NCBI GenBank assembly: GCA_016716435.1
Contig: JADJWI010000003.1
Location: 372,001 to 436,000, forward strand
Source: Acidobacteriota bacterium
GTDB taxonomy: Bacteria; Acidobacteriota; Blastocatellia; Pyrinomonadales; Pyrinomonadaceae
Reading direction: 5' to 3'
Length of the DNA: 64,000 nt
The notes beneath the pieces were generated by a model, which was given only the letters and a program-made list of their open reading frames with translations, was not told where the DNA came from and did no database searches. Below are positions 25,790 through 34,562 of the stretch, one piece after another; position 1 is the stretch's first letter; every line of letters starts with the position of its first letter. Both the position numbers and the translations under genes were made by a program.

Positions 25790-25839
25790 ATGTGGTACGT
25801 TCCACAAATATTAGCCATTTGGAGTGGAACGTACCACAT
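25790..25839. repeat. 16-bp perfect inverted repeat between mnmG and parA
   Basis: ATGTGGTACGTTCCAC (25790-25805) and GTGGAACGTACCACAT (25824-25839) are perfect reverse complements 18 bp apart. Each arm is itself nearly palindromic around ACGT. There is no T run, so it is a poor intrinsic terminator. It may be a protein-binding pair; the arms share GT...ACGT...AC with parS but differ elsewhere. Confidence 0.75.
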
Positions 25840-25841
25840 TC

Positions 25842-27731
25842 TCAGTTTCGATCAGTGCCTTTAGGTTGAGCGGCCGTTAGGTGGACTAGGACAGTAGAAA
25901 GCGCCGCCGGCGTTAGCCCGGCGATCGAGCGAACCTGGGCAAAGTTGCGCGGTTGTGCACGCTCGAGCCGCTCAACCATTTCATTCGAAAGCCCGCTGAT
26001 CTCTCCAAAACTGAAGGCTTCAGGCACTTTCAGCGCGTCGTGGTGATTCACCCGTTCGGTTGCGGCCTTCTGCTTCTCGATGTAGCCCGAGTAAAGCGAA
26101 TCTGCTAGAGCGGTGTCGAGGTCGCGTTCCCCGACCTCGGACCTAAGTCCGTTGGGGAGAAGACGATGGATGAGTTCGGGCGTAACACCCTGCCGCATCG
26201 CAAGCTGCGAGATCGTGAATGAATCGCCAAGGTCTGTGCCGAGCAACTGGGCGACCGAGGCATATTCAACCGACGACCGCTTGAACCGAGTGCCGTCCAA
26301 TGCATTCCGCAGCCGTGCCAACCGGTCGCGTTTCGCGTTGAACCGCTCCCAATCCGTATCGCCAAGCAGGCCCGCTTCACGCCCAAGCGGCGAAAGCCGC
26401 GCGTCGGCATTGTCATGGCGAAGCGTCAGCCTCGCCTCGGCCCGCGACGTGAAAAGGCGATAGGGCTCGTCCACTCCGTGGCGAATCAGGTCATCGACCA
26501 AAACACCGATGTAGGCCGTATCTCGTTGCAGAATAAAGGGTTTACGGCTCTCGGCAGCAAATGCCGCGTTGATCCCGGCCATCAGGCCCTGGCAAGCGGC
26601 CTCTTCATAGCCGGTCGTCCCGTTTATCTGCCCGGCGAGGAAAAGCCCTTCCATTCGGGTCGATTCCATCGTCGGCTTCATCTCCCGTGGGTCGATGAAG
26701 TCGTACTCGATGGCGTAGCCGGGCCGGATCATCTGAACCTCTTCAAAGCCGGGGATCATCCTCAGCAATTCAAGCTGAAGCGTCGAGGGAAGCGAGGTCG
26801 AAAAGCCGTTGAGGTAAACCTCGTTCGTGTCGTGGCCTTCGGGTTCGAGAAAAAGCTGATGCCGGTCCTTATCGGCAAACTTGACAACCTTGTCTTCGAT
26901 CGACGGGCAGTAACGCGGCCCGATGCCGGTTATCTTGCCCGAGTAGAGCGGCGATTGATGGAGATTATCGCGGATCGCCTGGTGCACCTCGCCGCTCGTA
27001 TAGCCGATGTAGCATTTGATCTGCGGCTGCTCGATCCGTTCGGTCGCGAATGAGAAAGGCACCGGCTTTTCATCCGGCGGCTGTGGTTCGAATGCGTCCC
27101 AGTCAATGGTCCGCCCGTCGAGCCGCGGCGGCGTTCCGGTCTTAAGCCTGCCGACCGGGAAGCCAAGGCGGCGGAGCGACTCGGCAAGCTCTATCGAAGC
27201 CGGCTCGCCCGCACGACCTGCCGAAAAGGTCTGCCGGCCCGTATGGATCGTTCCGTTGAGGAAAGTACCGGTCGCGACCACGACGGACCTCGCCGCAAAA
27301 CGCCGCGTGTCCTGCATCTCAACACCGATAACCCTATTATTCTCAACAATTAGATCAACCACCACACCCTGCCGCAAGTGCAGGTTCGGCGTCGCCTCAA
27401 GCACCCGCCGCATCTCGGTCCGGTAAAGGCTGCGGTCGGCCTGGGCCCTTGGCGATTGGACCGCCGGCCCGCGTGAGCGGTTCAAAAGACGAAATTGTAT
27501 CCCGGTGCGGTCGATCACGCGGCCCATTATGCCGCCGAGGGCATCTATCTCGCGGACAACGTGGCCCTTCGCGATCCCGCCGACAGCCGGATTGCACGAC
27601 ATTTGCCCGATCAGGTCGAGATTGATCGTTACGAGCGCAGTATTTGCCCCGAGGCGCGCCGCGGCCGAGGCTGCCTCGCATCCGGCGTGCCCCGCACCTA
27701 TCACAATTACATCAAACCGCTCGTCAAACAT
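25842..27731 (-). CDS. mnmG: tRNA uridine-34 carboxymethylaminomethyl synthesis enzyme MnmG (GidA)
   Basis: A 629-residue FAD enzyme that, with MnmE, modifies U34 of several tRNAs. FDVIVIGAGHAGCEAASAAARLG at the N-terminus is the FAD motif, with SCNPAVGGIAKGHVVREIDALGG near 50, and the C-terminal HTH-like domain includes YSGYIEKQ. I use the ATG at 27731, which places the FAD motif at residue 5. The partner mnmE is at 56.8-58.2 kb. It heads the mnmG-parA-parB run. Confidence 0.95.
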   Translation of the reverse strand: MFDERFDVIVIGAGHAGCEAASAAARLGANTALVTINLDLIGQMSCNPAVGGIAKGHVVREIDALGGIMGRVIDRTGIQFRLLNRSRGPAVQSPRAQADRSLYRTEMRRVLEATPNLHLRQGVVVDLIVENNRVIGVEMQDTRRFAARSVVVATGTFLNGTIHTGRQTFSAGRAGEPASIELAESLRRLGFPVGRLKTGTPPRLDGRTIDWDAFEPQPPDEKPVPFSFATERIEQPQIKCYIGYTSGEVHQAIRDNLHQSPLYSGKITGIGPRYCPSIEDKVVKFADKDRHQLFLEPEGHDTNEVYLNGFSTSLPSTLQLELLRMIPGFEEVQMIRPGYAIEYDFIDPREMKPTMESTRMEGLFLAGQINGTTGYEEAACQGLMAGINAAFAAESRKPFILQRDTAYIGVLVDDLIRHGVDEPYRLFTSRAEARLTLRHDNADARLSPLGREAGLLGDTDWERFNAKRDRLARLRNALDGTRFKRSSVEYASVAQLLGTDLGDSFTISQLAMRQGVTPELIHRLLPNGLRSEVGERDLDTALADSLYSGYIEKQKAATERVNHHDALKVPEAFSFGEISGLSNEMVERLERAQPRNFAQVRSIAGLTPAALSTVLVHLTAAQPKGTDRN

Positions 27732-28020
27732 GGTTCCACGTAGCAATGGCCGCGAACCCTAAATTCTAGTCCAGCAGAACACGTTTGCCAACAATAATTT
27801 TCGGTATTTGCGGGCGCCTAGCCCGTAAGTGATCTGACAGATAAGACCGGCTGCTGTTAAATCTCACTGGCACACGAGGTAATTCACCCGAAAAAATTAA
27901 GTTGTTCCATTCATCAAAGGGTGCTATAAATCGCAATAGCAGCAATAAAAAGACGGTTTAGTGTTTTTCGGGTCGTCTCCTTTCAGCGATCCATACGTGC
28001 AAGTGGAGGTTACGGGCATC
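27732..28020. other. Intergenic region between divergent mnmG and a secreted-protein gene
   Basis: About 290 bp with an A/T-rich centre. I found no DnaA box (TTATCCACA-like), canonical parS, tRNA or hairpin terminator. It must hold promoters for both neighbours, but no box pair stands out. Confidence 0.5.
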
Positions 28021-28932
28021 ATGTTGACCACAATGCGGCTTTTCTTGTTTCTTCTCGCCGCTTCGCCGGCTGCACTTGCTCAGTTACCGACGCCGACCCC
28101 AACCCCGCCGGGCTCTGGCAATCGTCCGATATCGCCGGTCCTCGAAGACAACACCCGTTTTGACAGGCTCCGGTCGATCGACCTTATCAATGAGCGTCAG
28201 CGCTCAGGGCCAAGTCACCCGCTGCTCGACTCGAAACGCGGCATCTACCGCACGCCGGACGAGAAAGAGACCAAACTCCTCGCGGTCGATGCCTCGTTAC
28301 TGACCGAACACGAACCTTTCCTGAAGCAGCGGAACACAGGAATAGTTAAGCTGAATGCCGATTCGGAGTGTGTTTCAAGCGTCGAGGTGCTTAACGCAAC
28401 TGAGAAATGCCTCGACGTCAATTTTCCCGGGGCCGGAATTGCCTTCTCGTTCCGAACGGAGAGTTACCGCCTGCCGCGACTTGCTGACCTTATTTTTCTT
28501 GAAGGGTTTTTCCGGGCCGACGCCGTGCTTCAGCAAGTAGTAATGGTCGAACTCGGCGATGTGCCTCTCGGTGACGTTACGCTGCAGACCTCGGGGATGA
28601 GGTACCTTGCGGAGCTCAAACCGCCGCCCGATGGCGAGCAATTTATGGCCTTTGACCGCCAGCTAGCGGCCGGTATTAACGATGGTGGTTTCAGCTATCG
28701 AAAGGGATTCCGTAGCCGTGCGGACATCACTTACGCGCTCAGGTCCATCGCTTACAAAGGCACCTATATGCGGTCGATCGACGGCGTCACCTACGACGAG
28801 CTTGACTACGACAAACGGCGTGACGTGATCGTTGCCTTTCGCGTGGTCGATACAGATAAAGACGGAAATGTAACGCTGCTTTGGAAACGCCTGCGGGAGA
28901 CCAACGCTCCGACGCTAAAGATCAAGAAATAA
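28021..28932 (+). CDS. Secreted protein of unknown function
   Basis: A 303-residue protein. The ATG at 28021 follows GGAGG by 11 bp and begins MLTTMRLFLFLLAASPAALAQ, a signal peptide; a GTG at 27961 would add 20 non-signal residues. A Pro/Thr spacer (PTPTPTPPGSG) is followed by a mixed alpha/beta domain with two cysteines (SECVSS and TEKCLD) that may form a disulfide. The C-terminus has DTDKDGNVTLLW, an EF-hand-like Asp cluster. No family is recognised. It converges on the TssBC-like gene. Confidence 0.72.
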   Translation: MLTTMRLFLFLLAASPAALAQLPTPTPTPPGSGNRPISPVLEDNTRFDRLRSIDLINERQRSGPSHPLLDSKRGIYRTPDEKETKLLAVDASLLTEHEPFLKQRNTGIVKLNADSECVSSVEVLNATEKCLDVNFPGAGIAFSFRTESYRLPRLADLIFLEGFFRADAVLQQVVMVELGDVPLGDVTLQTSGMRYLAELKPPPDGEQFMAFDRQLAAGINDGGFSYRKGFRSRADITYALRSIAYKGTYMRSIDGVTYDELDYDKRRDVIVAFRVVDTDKDGNVTLLWKRLRETNAPTLKIKK

Positions 28933-28956
28933 AGCCTTCTTCGGCACCCGCGGACG

Positions 28957-30456
28957 TTAACTCCACATTCCTTTGAGCGCCGTATCGGCGATCGAGTGGA
29001 ACCGGGCGAGCTTAACGCGGTCGGAATTTTTGTACGTCACGAGCGGCATAAAGCCGAGGTCCATCAGTTTCTGCATCGCGTTATCATTGAGCAGCACCTC
29101 GCCGCAGGGTTTATAGACGGTCTCCGTTCCAACCTTGTAAACATGCACCGGCAGGCCCTCGATGTCCTGTTTCATCGCACGGCCCATGTCCCAGCGATAT
29201 GCGGCGAAGCTCTCTGCAAGAAGCTGGCCCGCAGCAAAACAGCCGTTTGCCCAAACGTAATTGTCATGCTCGGGCGTTGCGTCAAATTCCTCAAAGTTGA
29301 AAGTATCGAGCGGCTCGGTCTCGCGGCCGTAGGGCAGGCGAACCAAGAACCGTGGCATTACCATCCCAAGATAAACGGCCTCGGACTGATCGCGGAGTGC
29401 GAGCCAGAGCTTTGCCGCTGTCGAATCGTCAGCAAGTTTCCAGGCTGAGGCATCCGGCTGCTCGGCAAGCGAATGCACGCCAAAGACATCGGGCCGCATA
29501 TGCGAAATGAAAGGCGCGTTCGCCGCCGAGGCGATCTTTCCGAGCCGGATGAGCGTCGCGGTGTCATCGACTCCGCTTTCGAACGCATAATTGCCTAGCG
29601 ACAGCGCAAACGGCTCGCCGCCCGGCACTTCAACAGCATCTTGGACAAAGTGCTTATATAGGGTCGTGCCCGAAAGAGCCTCTGCGGACTTCAGGTCTTC
29701 AGTCAGTTCACCCTTCGTTGCGTCCAGTAAAAAGATCTTCAGGTCGGTCGAGGTCTCGGTTCGCCTGACCAAAAAGAAAAGCCCTCGCCAAGCGGCCTCG
29801 AGTTCCTGGAAACGCCGGTCGTGGAGAATGCAGCGCATCAATCCGCTCGTCGCGGCATCGACCGCAGACGTCATTTGAGCCTGCTCGCCTTCGTCAACCG
29901 AAACCAGATGCGGACGGACAAGGTCGCTGACAAGCCTTGCAAGGTCGGACGACGGTTTCGGTTTCGGAACGGCCGCACCGCCCGAAGGCTTGGCCAGGAT
30001 AGCGCCCAACAGATCTTCCGCAGGAACCTCCGCGGGTGCACTTGGCGCAACTGGAGGCTCTGAGCTCTCAGGACTCCCGAACATCGAGCGAACCTCACGA
30101 GCAGCCGAGTTGAAAGTACTCTCCTGCTTTAATCGCCGACGCAGGTCGCGTAGCTCCTCGAAGAGAGGCACTTTCTGGAAGATACGGTCCGGATGAAAAT
30201 CATCGAGCTCCTTAAACTCAAGCCGGAGCGGTTCGCCGTTGTAGTCAAGCTCAAGCGCTACGCCGAGCCTCGCCATTACGTCGTCAAAATCGTCGCGGTC
30301 TATCTCGACCAGTCGCCTTTCACCGAGCGGTTTCCGCTCGCCGTCGCCGGACCAATCGCCAAGCACCAGCATCCGAAAGGGCGGCTCTTCCACAACGCCG
30401 CTCTTATCGGACTCCATAGAGAACATCGCCTCCAGCATATCGTCGCTGCCAACCAT
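28957..30456 (-). CDS. Type VI secretion contractile sheath protein, TssB-TssC fusion, orphan
   Basis: A 499-residue protein. Residues about 25-125 look like TssB/VipA (FRMLVLGDWSGDGERKPL, then EIDRDDFDDVMARLGV and LDDFHPDRIF). After a Pro/Ala linker (about 130-175), residues 190-499 match TssC/VipB (LEAAWRGLFFLVRRTETSTDLKIFLLDATKGEL, and PRFLVRLPYGRETEPLDTFNFEEF). The two normally separate proteins build the sheath around the Hcp tube. No Hcp, VgrG, baseplate, TssM or ClpV gene is in the window. The TssC part is shorter than normal. Confidence 0.82.
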   Translation of the reverse strand: MVGSDDMLEAMFSMESDKSGVVEEPPFRMLVLGDWSGDGERKPLGERRLVEIDRDDFDDVMARLGVALELDYNGEPLRLEFKELDDFHPDRIFQKVPLFEELRDLRRRLKQESTFNSAAREVRSMFGSPESSEPPVAPSAPAEVPAEDLLGAILAKPSGGAAVPKPKPSSDLARLVSDLVRPHLVSVDEGEQAQMTSAVDAATSGLMRCILHDRRFQELEAAWRGLFFLVRRTETSTDLKIFLLDATKGELTEDLKSAEALSGTTLYKHFVQDAVEVPGGEPFALSLGNYAFESGVDDTATLIRLGKIASAANAPFISHMRPDVFGVHSLAEQPDASAWKLADDSTAAKLWLALRDQSEAVYLGMVMPRFLVRLPYGRETEPLDTFNFEEFDATPEHDNYVWANGCFAAGQLLAESFAAYRWDMGRAMKQDIEGLPVHVYKVGTETVYKPCGEVLLNDNAMQKLMDLGFMPLVTYKNSDRVKLARFHSIADTALKGMWS

Positions 30457-30543
30457 AGAAACCTCGATTTGGATATTTTCAGAAGGATGTACCTATCGGC
30501 AATGAGATCGACGGGAATTTGAACTTAAGCCTCAGTGTGAAAG

Positions 30544-30861
30544 TCAGTCGAGTCCTACCACGGCTTTGAGAAACTGCAAATGTTCCTCACCGAGATCGGT
30601 AAACTTGAGCCCAAAACCAAAACCCTCAAGTACGTATGCAACTTCGCCCGTAAAACGAAGCTCGGTTTCACCAGACCTTAATTCGAATGCGACCTCTTCG
30701 CCTTCCCGATAGCTTGCGATCGACTCGACATAGCAACCCCCAAGGCTCAGATCGCTTATTCGAGAAGAGCGTCGCCCAACGGAAGAATCAAGAATTATCT
30801 CAACCACGTACGAGACGCGGTTTTGCTGCCTTTCCGGACGCGGAGGATCACCAATAGACAT
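30544..30861 (-). CDS. PilZ domain protein
   Basis: A 105-residue single-domain protein. The c-di-GMP-binding motifs RQQNR (RxxxR, near residue 10) and DLSLGG (D/NxSxxG, near 37) are both present, followed by the beta barrel (VAFELRSGETELRFTGEVAYV). It probably relays c-di-GMP levels to an unknown target. I use the ATG at 30861; the upstream ATG at 30900 adds 13 residues. No polar-motility or pilus gene is adjacent. Confidence 0.87.
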   Translation of the reverse strand: MSIGDPPRPERQQNRVSYVVEIILDSSVGRRSSRISDLSLGGCYVESIASYREGEEVAFELRSGETELRFTGEVAYVLEGFGFGLKFTDLGEEHLQFLKAVVGLD

Positions 30862-30967
30862 TAATCTTTCCTTGAGAAAGGATGTTACCACAGCTTGCAT
30901 CAGAATTGGGACTCCGGTTGTCGCCGAAGGAAAGACTCAATAACGCCGAGGCTCCAGAAATCTTCTT

Positions 30968-32389
30968 TTATCCGATGCCCACCAGTCGCAGCACCGCCGG
31001 GCCCGTAAGGCTAACGAGCACGCAGCCGACGATCATGATCACGATCCCGGGCCAGAAAAGGTCGCCGGAACTCAGCCCGCCCTCGCCATACGCCATCGCG
31101 TTTGGCGGTGTGCTGATGACGAACGGAATACCGAACGAGGCCGAGATAGCGACGAGGATCGCGGTCGATGGTTCGGGGATAAGTGCGGTCGCGATCGGGA
31201 TAAGCATTATCACCGATGCCGTGTTGCTCATTATCGAGGCAAAGAATGCCGCCGAAATGCAAACGATGAAGAGTGCCAGCGTGGGCGAATAGCTTCCAAA
31301 AGGGATCACTTCGGTTCCGGCCGCGATGATCCCTGTTGCTTCAAAGAGTTTGCCGAGCGTGATTCCGCCGGCGATCAGCAAAAGTGTGGACCAATCGATC
31401 CGGCGGAGCGATTCTCGATCAAGCAAGCCGGTGAAAAAGAGCGCCGCACTCGCCGCGACCGCGATCACAGCCGAGGCGATGCCATGTAGAGGTTCGGCAA
31501 GCCAGAGGACGACAGTCGCCGCCATGATGATCAGAAAGATCCGGCGGCCCGATCGAAGGTCGCCGCCCGCCATCGCCACGGGCTCGAGCGAACAATGATC
31601 GAATCCGGCGGTGGCCCCTACGGCAACCCGCCCACGTGTTCTCAGCCAAAGGAGCCCGAAGCTGAGCAGGAGCATCCCGATCGTCAGCGGAAATGCAAAG
31701 GCCATCCAACCGAGGAATGAGACGTTTACGCTGCCCGCCAACGAGGCTATCGCCACTGCGTTTGGCCCGGTCCCTATCGGCGTCGCCATACCGCCGAGGT
31801 CGGCGCCGAGCGCCACACCGATCAGGAGCGTCCGCCTCAGGACGTCGCCATCGGCGAAGCTCTTAAATGCCGGCCGGAGACAGGCGATCATCAACGCGGC
31901 CGCCGCGATGTTCGAAAGCCACATCGAAAGAAATGCGGTGATCAGAATTACGAGCAGCAGCAGGCGGTAGAACGAAGTGCAGGAAACTCGAAACGCGTAG
32001 CGGATCATCTCCCGGTCGATGCCGAACTTCTCCGCGGCAACCCCGAGCGCGAAGCCGCCGAAGAAGAGCGCAAGAACAGGGTCCGCCGCCCAGGTCATAA
32101 CGCGTGCGAAATTCAATTTCGCATCAAGCGGCCCAAGAACGAGCGGGATCAATGCCCACAAAAGAAGCGAGGGCACGAATGGCGGCGTAGTCTCGCTCAG
32201 CCAAAGAATGAGACATACCGCCGCGACCGAGAGCACCCTTGCGAAGAGCGCACTCTCGACCGCGAACTGCGGCAAAACGGCCGCGATCAGAATTCCTATA
32301 GCGACAAAAGCCCATCGCTGCTTTTTTGTCTCTGTATCTTTCACAGAAATTTCCACGGCGATGGTAACCGCTTGCCGCTTTCCGAACAA
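30968..32389 (-). CDS. SLC13/DASS-family anion transporter
   Basis: A 473-residue inner membrane protein with about 12 helices. The two family SNT-type motifs appear as LSNIAAAALMI near residue 150 and MSNTASVIMLIP near 388; these bind Na+ and a carboxylate in DASS transporters. Substrates in the family are C4-dicarboxylates, citrate or sulfate; which applies here cannot be read. The start is a TTG at 32389, with GTG codons at 32356 and 32344 as alternatives. It follows hsp20 by 19 bp and may share its transcript. Confidence 0.85.
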   Translation of the reverse strand: MFGKRQAVTIAVEISVKDTETKKQRWAFVAIGILIAAVLPQFAVESALFARVLSVAAVCLILWLSETTPPFVPSLLLWALIPLVLGPLDAKLNFARVMTWAADPVLALFFGGFALGVAAEKFGIDREMIRYAFRVSCTSFYRLLLLVILITAFLSMWLSNIAAAALMIACLRPAFKSFADGDVLRRTLLIGVALGADLGGMATPIGTGPNAVAIASLAGSVNVSFLGWMAFAFPLTIGMLLLSFGLLWLRTRGRVAVGATAGFDHCSLEPVAMAGGDLRSGRRIFLIIMAATVVLWLAEPLHGIASAVIAVAASAALFFTGLLDRESLRRIDWSTLLLIAGGITLGKLFEATGIIAAGTEVIPFGSYSPTLALFIVCISAAFFASIMSNTASVIMLIPIATALIPEPSTAILVAISASFGIPFVISTPPNAMAYGEGGLSSGDLFWPGIVIMIVGCVLVSLTGPAVLRLVGIG

Positions 32390-32408
32390 GGCTCGGCCCG
32401 ATTGCGAA

Positions 32409-32939
32409 CTAGGCTGTCTTTACGGCAACCTTGGTCGCCTCTTTCTCGGCCCGCTTGATCATCGCGAGGGTCAATATTCCGTCCTTGAGCTCGGCCTTGA
32501 CGTTTTCTTCATCCACAAGTGAAGGCAGCGTGAGTTCACGGTGGAACCGGTCGCTCTTCCACTCTGAATAGAATGTCTTCTCGTCCTCGCTCTTCAGTTC
32601 CGTTCCGGACCTTCCGCTGATGAATGCCTTGTCACCTTTGACGCTGACCTCGATCTCATCCGGACGGAAGCCCGGAACAGCTGCTTTAAGCGTGATGGTC
32701 GTTTCGTTCTCCGTTATCTCGACCGGCGTCGGCCGCAGGATCTCGGATTCAGCCCTGAACCAATCATCGAGCTGCGTTCCGATCATGTGGCCACGATCTT
32801 GGAAAAACTCGAATGCCCTTGAACCGATATCGCGGAAAAGCTCCGTTGACCGCTCGAACATCTTTTCAACGTCAACAAAAAGCGGCGAAGCTTCCGGTGC
32901 CTTTTCGATCTTCTCTAATGCTTTTACTTCTTTTTCCAT
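32409..32939 (-). CDS. Small heat shock protein Hsp20
   Basis: A 176-residue alpha-crystallin chaperone. The crystallin domain runs from about residue 68 (RPTPVEITENETTITLKAAVPGF) to 160, with GILTLAMIKRAEK carrying the family's G-I-L-T-L motif where A-x-x-x-n-G-v-L is expected. The N-terminal 65 residues are helical and polar. A GGAGAG ribosome site precedes the ATG. A -24/-12 promoter lies 60 bp upstream, suggesting control by the NtrC-type regulator rather than sigma-32. Confidence 0.92.
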   Translation of the reverse strand: MEKEVKALEKIEKAPEASPLFVDVEKMFERSTELFRDIGSRAFEFFQDRGHMIGTQLDDWFRAESEILRPTPVEITENETTITLKAAVPGFRPDEIEVSVKGDKAFISGRSGTELKSEDEKTFYSEWKSDRFHRELTLPSLVDEENVKAELKDGILTLAMIKRAEKEATKVAVKTA

Positions 32940-32997
32940 ATTTCACTCTCCAAAAACGAAAGTTCCGAATATCAGACTGGTATTCACCTCTCGAGAC

Positions 32998-33013
32998 CGC
33001 AAATAATGTGCCC
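32998..33013 (-). promoter_or_regulatory. Sigma-54 promoter for hsp20
   Basis: Minus-strand GGGCAC-ATTAT-TTGCG matches the TGGCAC-N5-TTGCA consensus except the first and last bases; GG and GC are 10 bp apart as required. The -12 GC is 60 bp before the start codon. Confidence 0.68.
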
Positions 33014-33227
33014 TTCGCTTTCCGGCACAAAAACATATAGCGGGCGGGCGCAAGCGCGAAATAACCGCTCCTAACGCGTGAAATTCAGCGCGGCTCGCTC
33101 GAGATCTCCTCACCTTGCTGTGCAACAGCTTAGGGCGACCGCACAATTAGGTTATATTTCGATTTAGAACTCAGGCGGAACGGGAATTGAATAAATTCTT
33201 TGGTGATTCATTTGTTAGCGGAAAAGT

Positions 33228-34562
33228 ATGATCCCAACCGAGAGCAAGAAACTGAACAGAAGGCCTTTCGGGCAGCAGCCTACGCTTCTTCGCTCGGCGG
33301 ATGCCTCGCTTGTCCGCGTTTGGTCGATCACCGCTCTCGCTGTTCGCAATCTCTTCGTTAACAAGCTCCGAACGTTTCTCACATTGCTCGGCATAATCGT
33401 CGGCGTGGCGTCGATGATCGCGGTCGTAACTATCATTCAGGGTTTGAACGAGACGGTCGCCAACACCTTTTCCGCAAATGGCTCGACCGTATTCTCTATC
33501 TCAAAGGGCCCGAGCGTTATCACCAGCCGCGAGCAGATGCTAAAGGTCGGCAAACGGCGTGACGTTACCGAGGAAGATGCCGAGGCGGTCGCACGCGGCT
33601 GCCAGCTCTGCTGGCGTATCGGCTACTCCGCCCGTGGGTCGGAGATCGTAAAGTACGCGGACAAGACCGAAGAGAACGTTACGATCCGCGGGATCACGCT
33701 ATCACAATTTGATATCGAAGACCTTACCGCCGAGACCGGCCGGGTTTGGACCGGGAACGAAGCTGACGCCGGCCACTATGTCGCCGTGATCGGTGCCGAT
33801 ATCGTGAAGAACGTTTTTGGCGATGCTCCGCCGGAGACAGTTATCGGCCGGCAGTTGCGCATCCGCGGAGCAACCGTCCGCGTTATCGGCATCGTTGCAC
33901 CGCTTGGTTCTATCCTCGGTGTCTCACGCGACAACTTCATTCTTGTGCCGTATAACACTTCGCTCAAGATCTTGCCCGGCCGAGGCTCGCTGGTCATCAA
34001 TGTCCAGGTCCAAGATCCGTCGCAGCTCGAGAACGCCAAGGATCAGGCAACGGCAGTGATGCGTGCCCGACGCGGCATGATCGCGATCCGTACGGGCGAC
34101 GTTGAGGAATTTGACGAAGGCTTTACGGTCGAGTCGGCCGATGTTTTCGTCGGGCTTTACAGCGATGCGACAAGCAACATCTATCTGGTCACGATCGGTG
34201 TTTCGGCCATATCGCTCTTGGTCGGCGGAATAGTCGTGATGAACATAATGCTCGTTTCGGTGGCTGAGCGAACAAAGGAGATCGGCCTTCGGATGGCGGT
34301 CGGCGCACGACGCTCGGACATAATGCGGCAGTTCATGACCGAGGCTGTGGTCATCGCGGCCGCGGGTGGTGTGATCGGGTTGGCGCTCGGCTTTGCGCTA
34401 GCAAACCTTATTTCGCTGTTGATCGGCTTTCCAACGCTCATCAACTTGATGTCGGTCGTTCTCGGTATCGGGGTATCATCCGTGGTCGGAGTGATCAGCG
34501 GGCTCTATCCGGCATGGCGGGCCGCCCAACTTAATCCGGTGGAGGCAATGCGGCGGGAATGA
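33228..34562 (+). CDS. ABC transporter permease, MacB/FtsX type
   Basis: A 444-residue permease. One helix near residue 45 (KLRTFLTLLGIIVGVASMIAVV) is followed by a large periplasmic MacB core domain (about 70-320) and three C-terminal helices (SAISLLVGGIVVMNIMLVSVAERTKEIGLRMAVGARR). Such proteins work as mechanotransmitters with an ATPase; none is adjacent. It overlaps the next permease by 4 bp (ATGA), so they may form a heterodimer. Role could be lipoprotein, peptide or macrolide-like export. Confidence 0.87.
   Translation: MIPTESKKLNRRPFGQQPTLLRSADASLVRVWSITALAVRNLFVNKLRTFLTLLGIIVGVASMIAVVTIIQGLNETVANTFSANGSTVFSISKGPSVITSREQMLKVGKRRDVTEEDAEAVARGCQLCWRIGYSARGSEIVKYADKTEENVTIRGITLSQFDIEDLTAETGRVWTGNEADAGHYVAVIGADIVKNVFGDAPPETVIGRQLRIRGATVRVIGIVAPLGSILGVSRDNFILVPYNTSLKILPGRGSLVINVQVQDPSQLENAKDQATAVMRARRGMIAIRTGDVEEFDEGFTVESADVFVGLYSDATSNIYLVTIGVSAISLLVGGIVVMNIMLVSVAERTKEIGLRMAVGARRSDIMRQFMTEAVVIAAAGGVIGLALGFALANLISLLIGFPTLINLMSVVLGIGVSSVVGVISGLYPAWRAAQLNPVEAMRRE

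Noticed and set aside
27732..28020. Replication origin upstream of mnmG (gidA)
   Set aside because: No DnaA boxes, AT-rich unwinding element or dnaA gene found in this interval, although gidA-parAB order is often origin-proximal.
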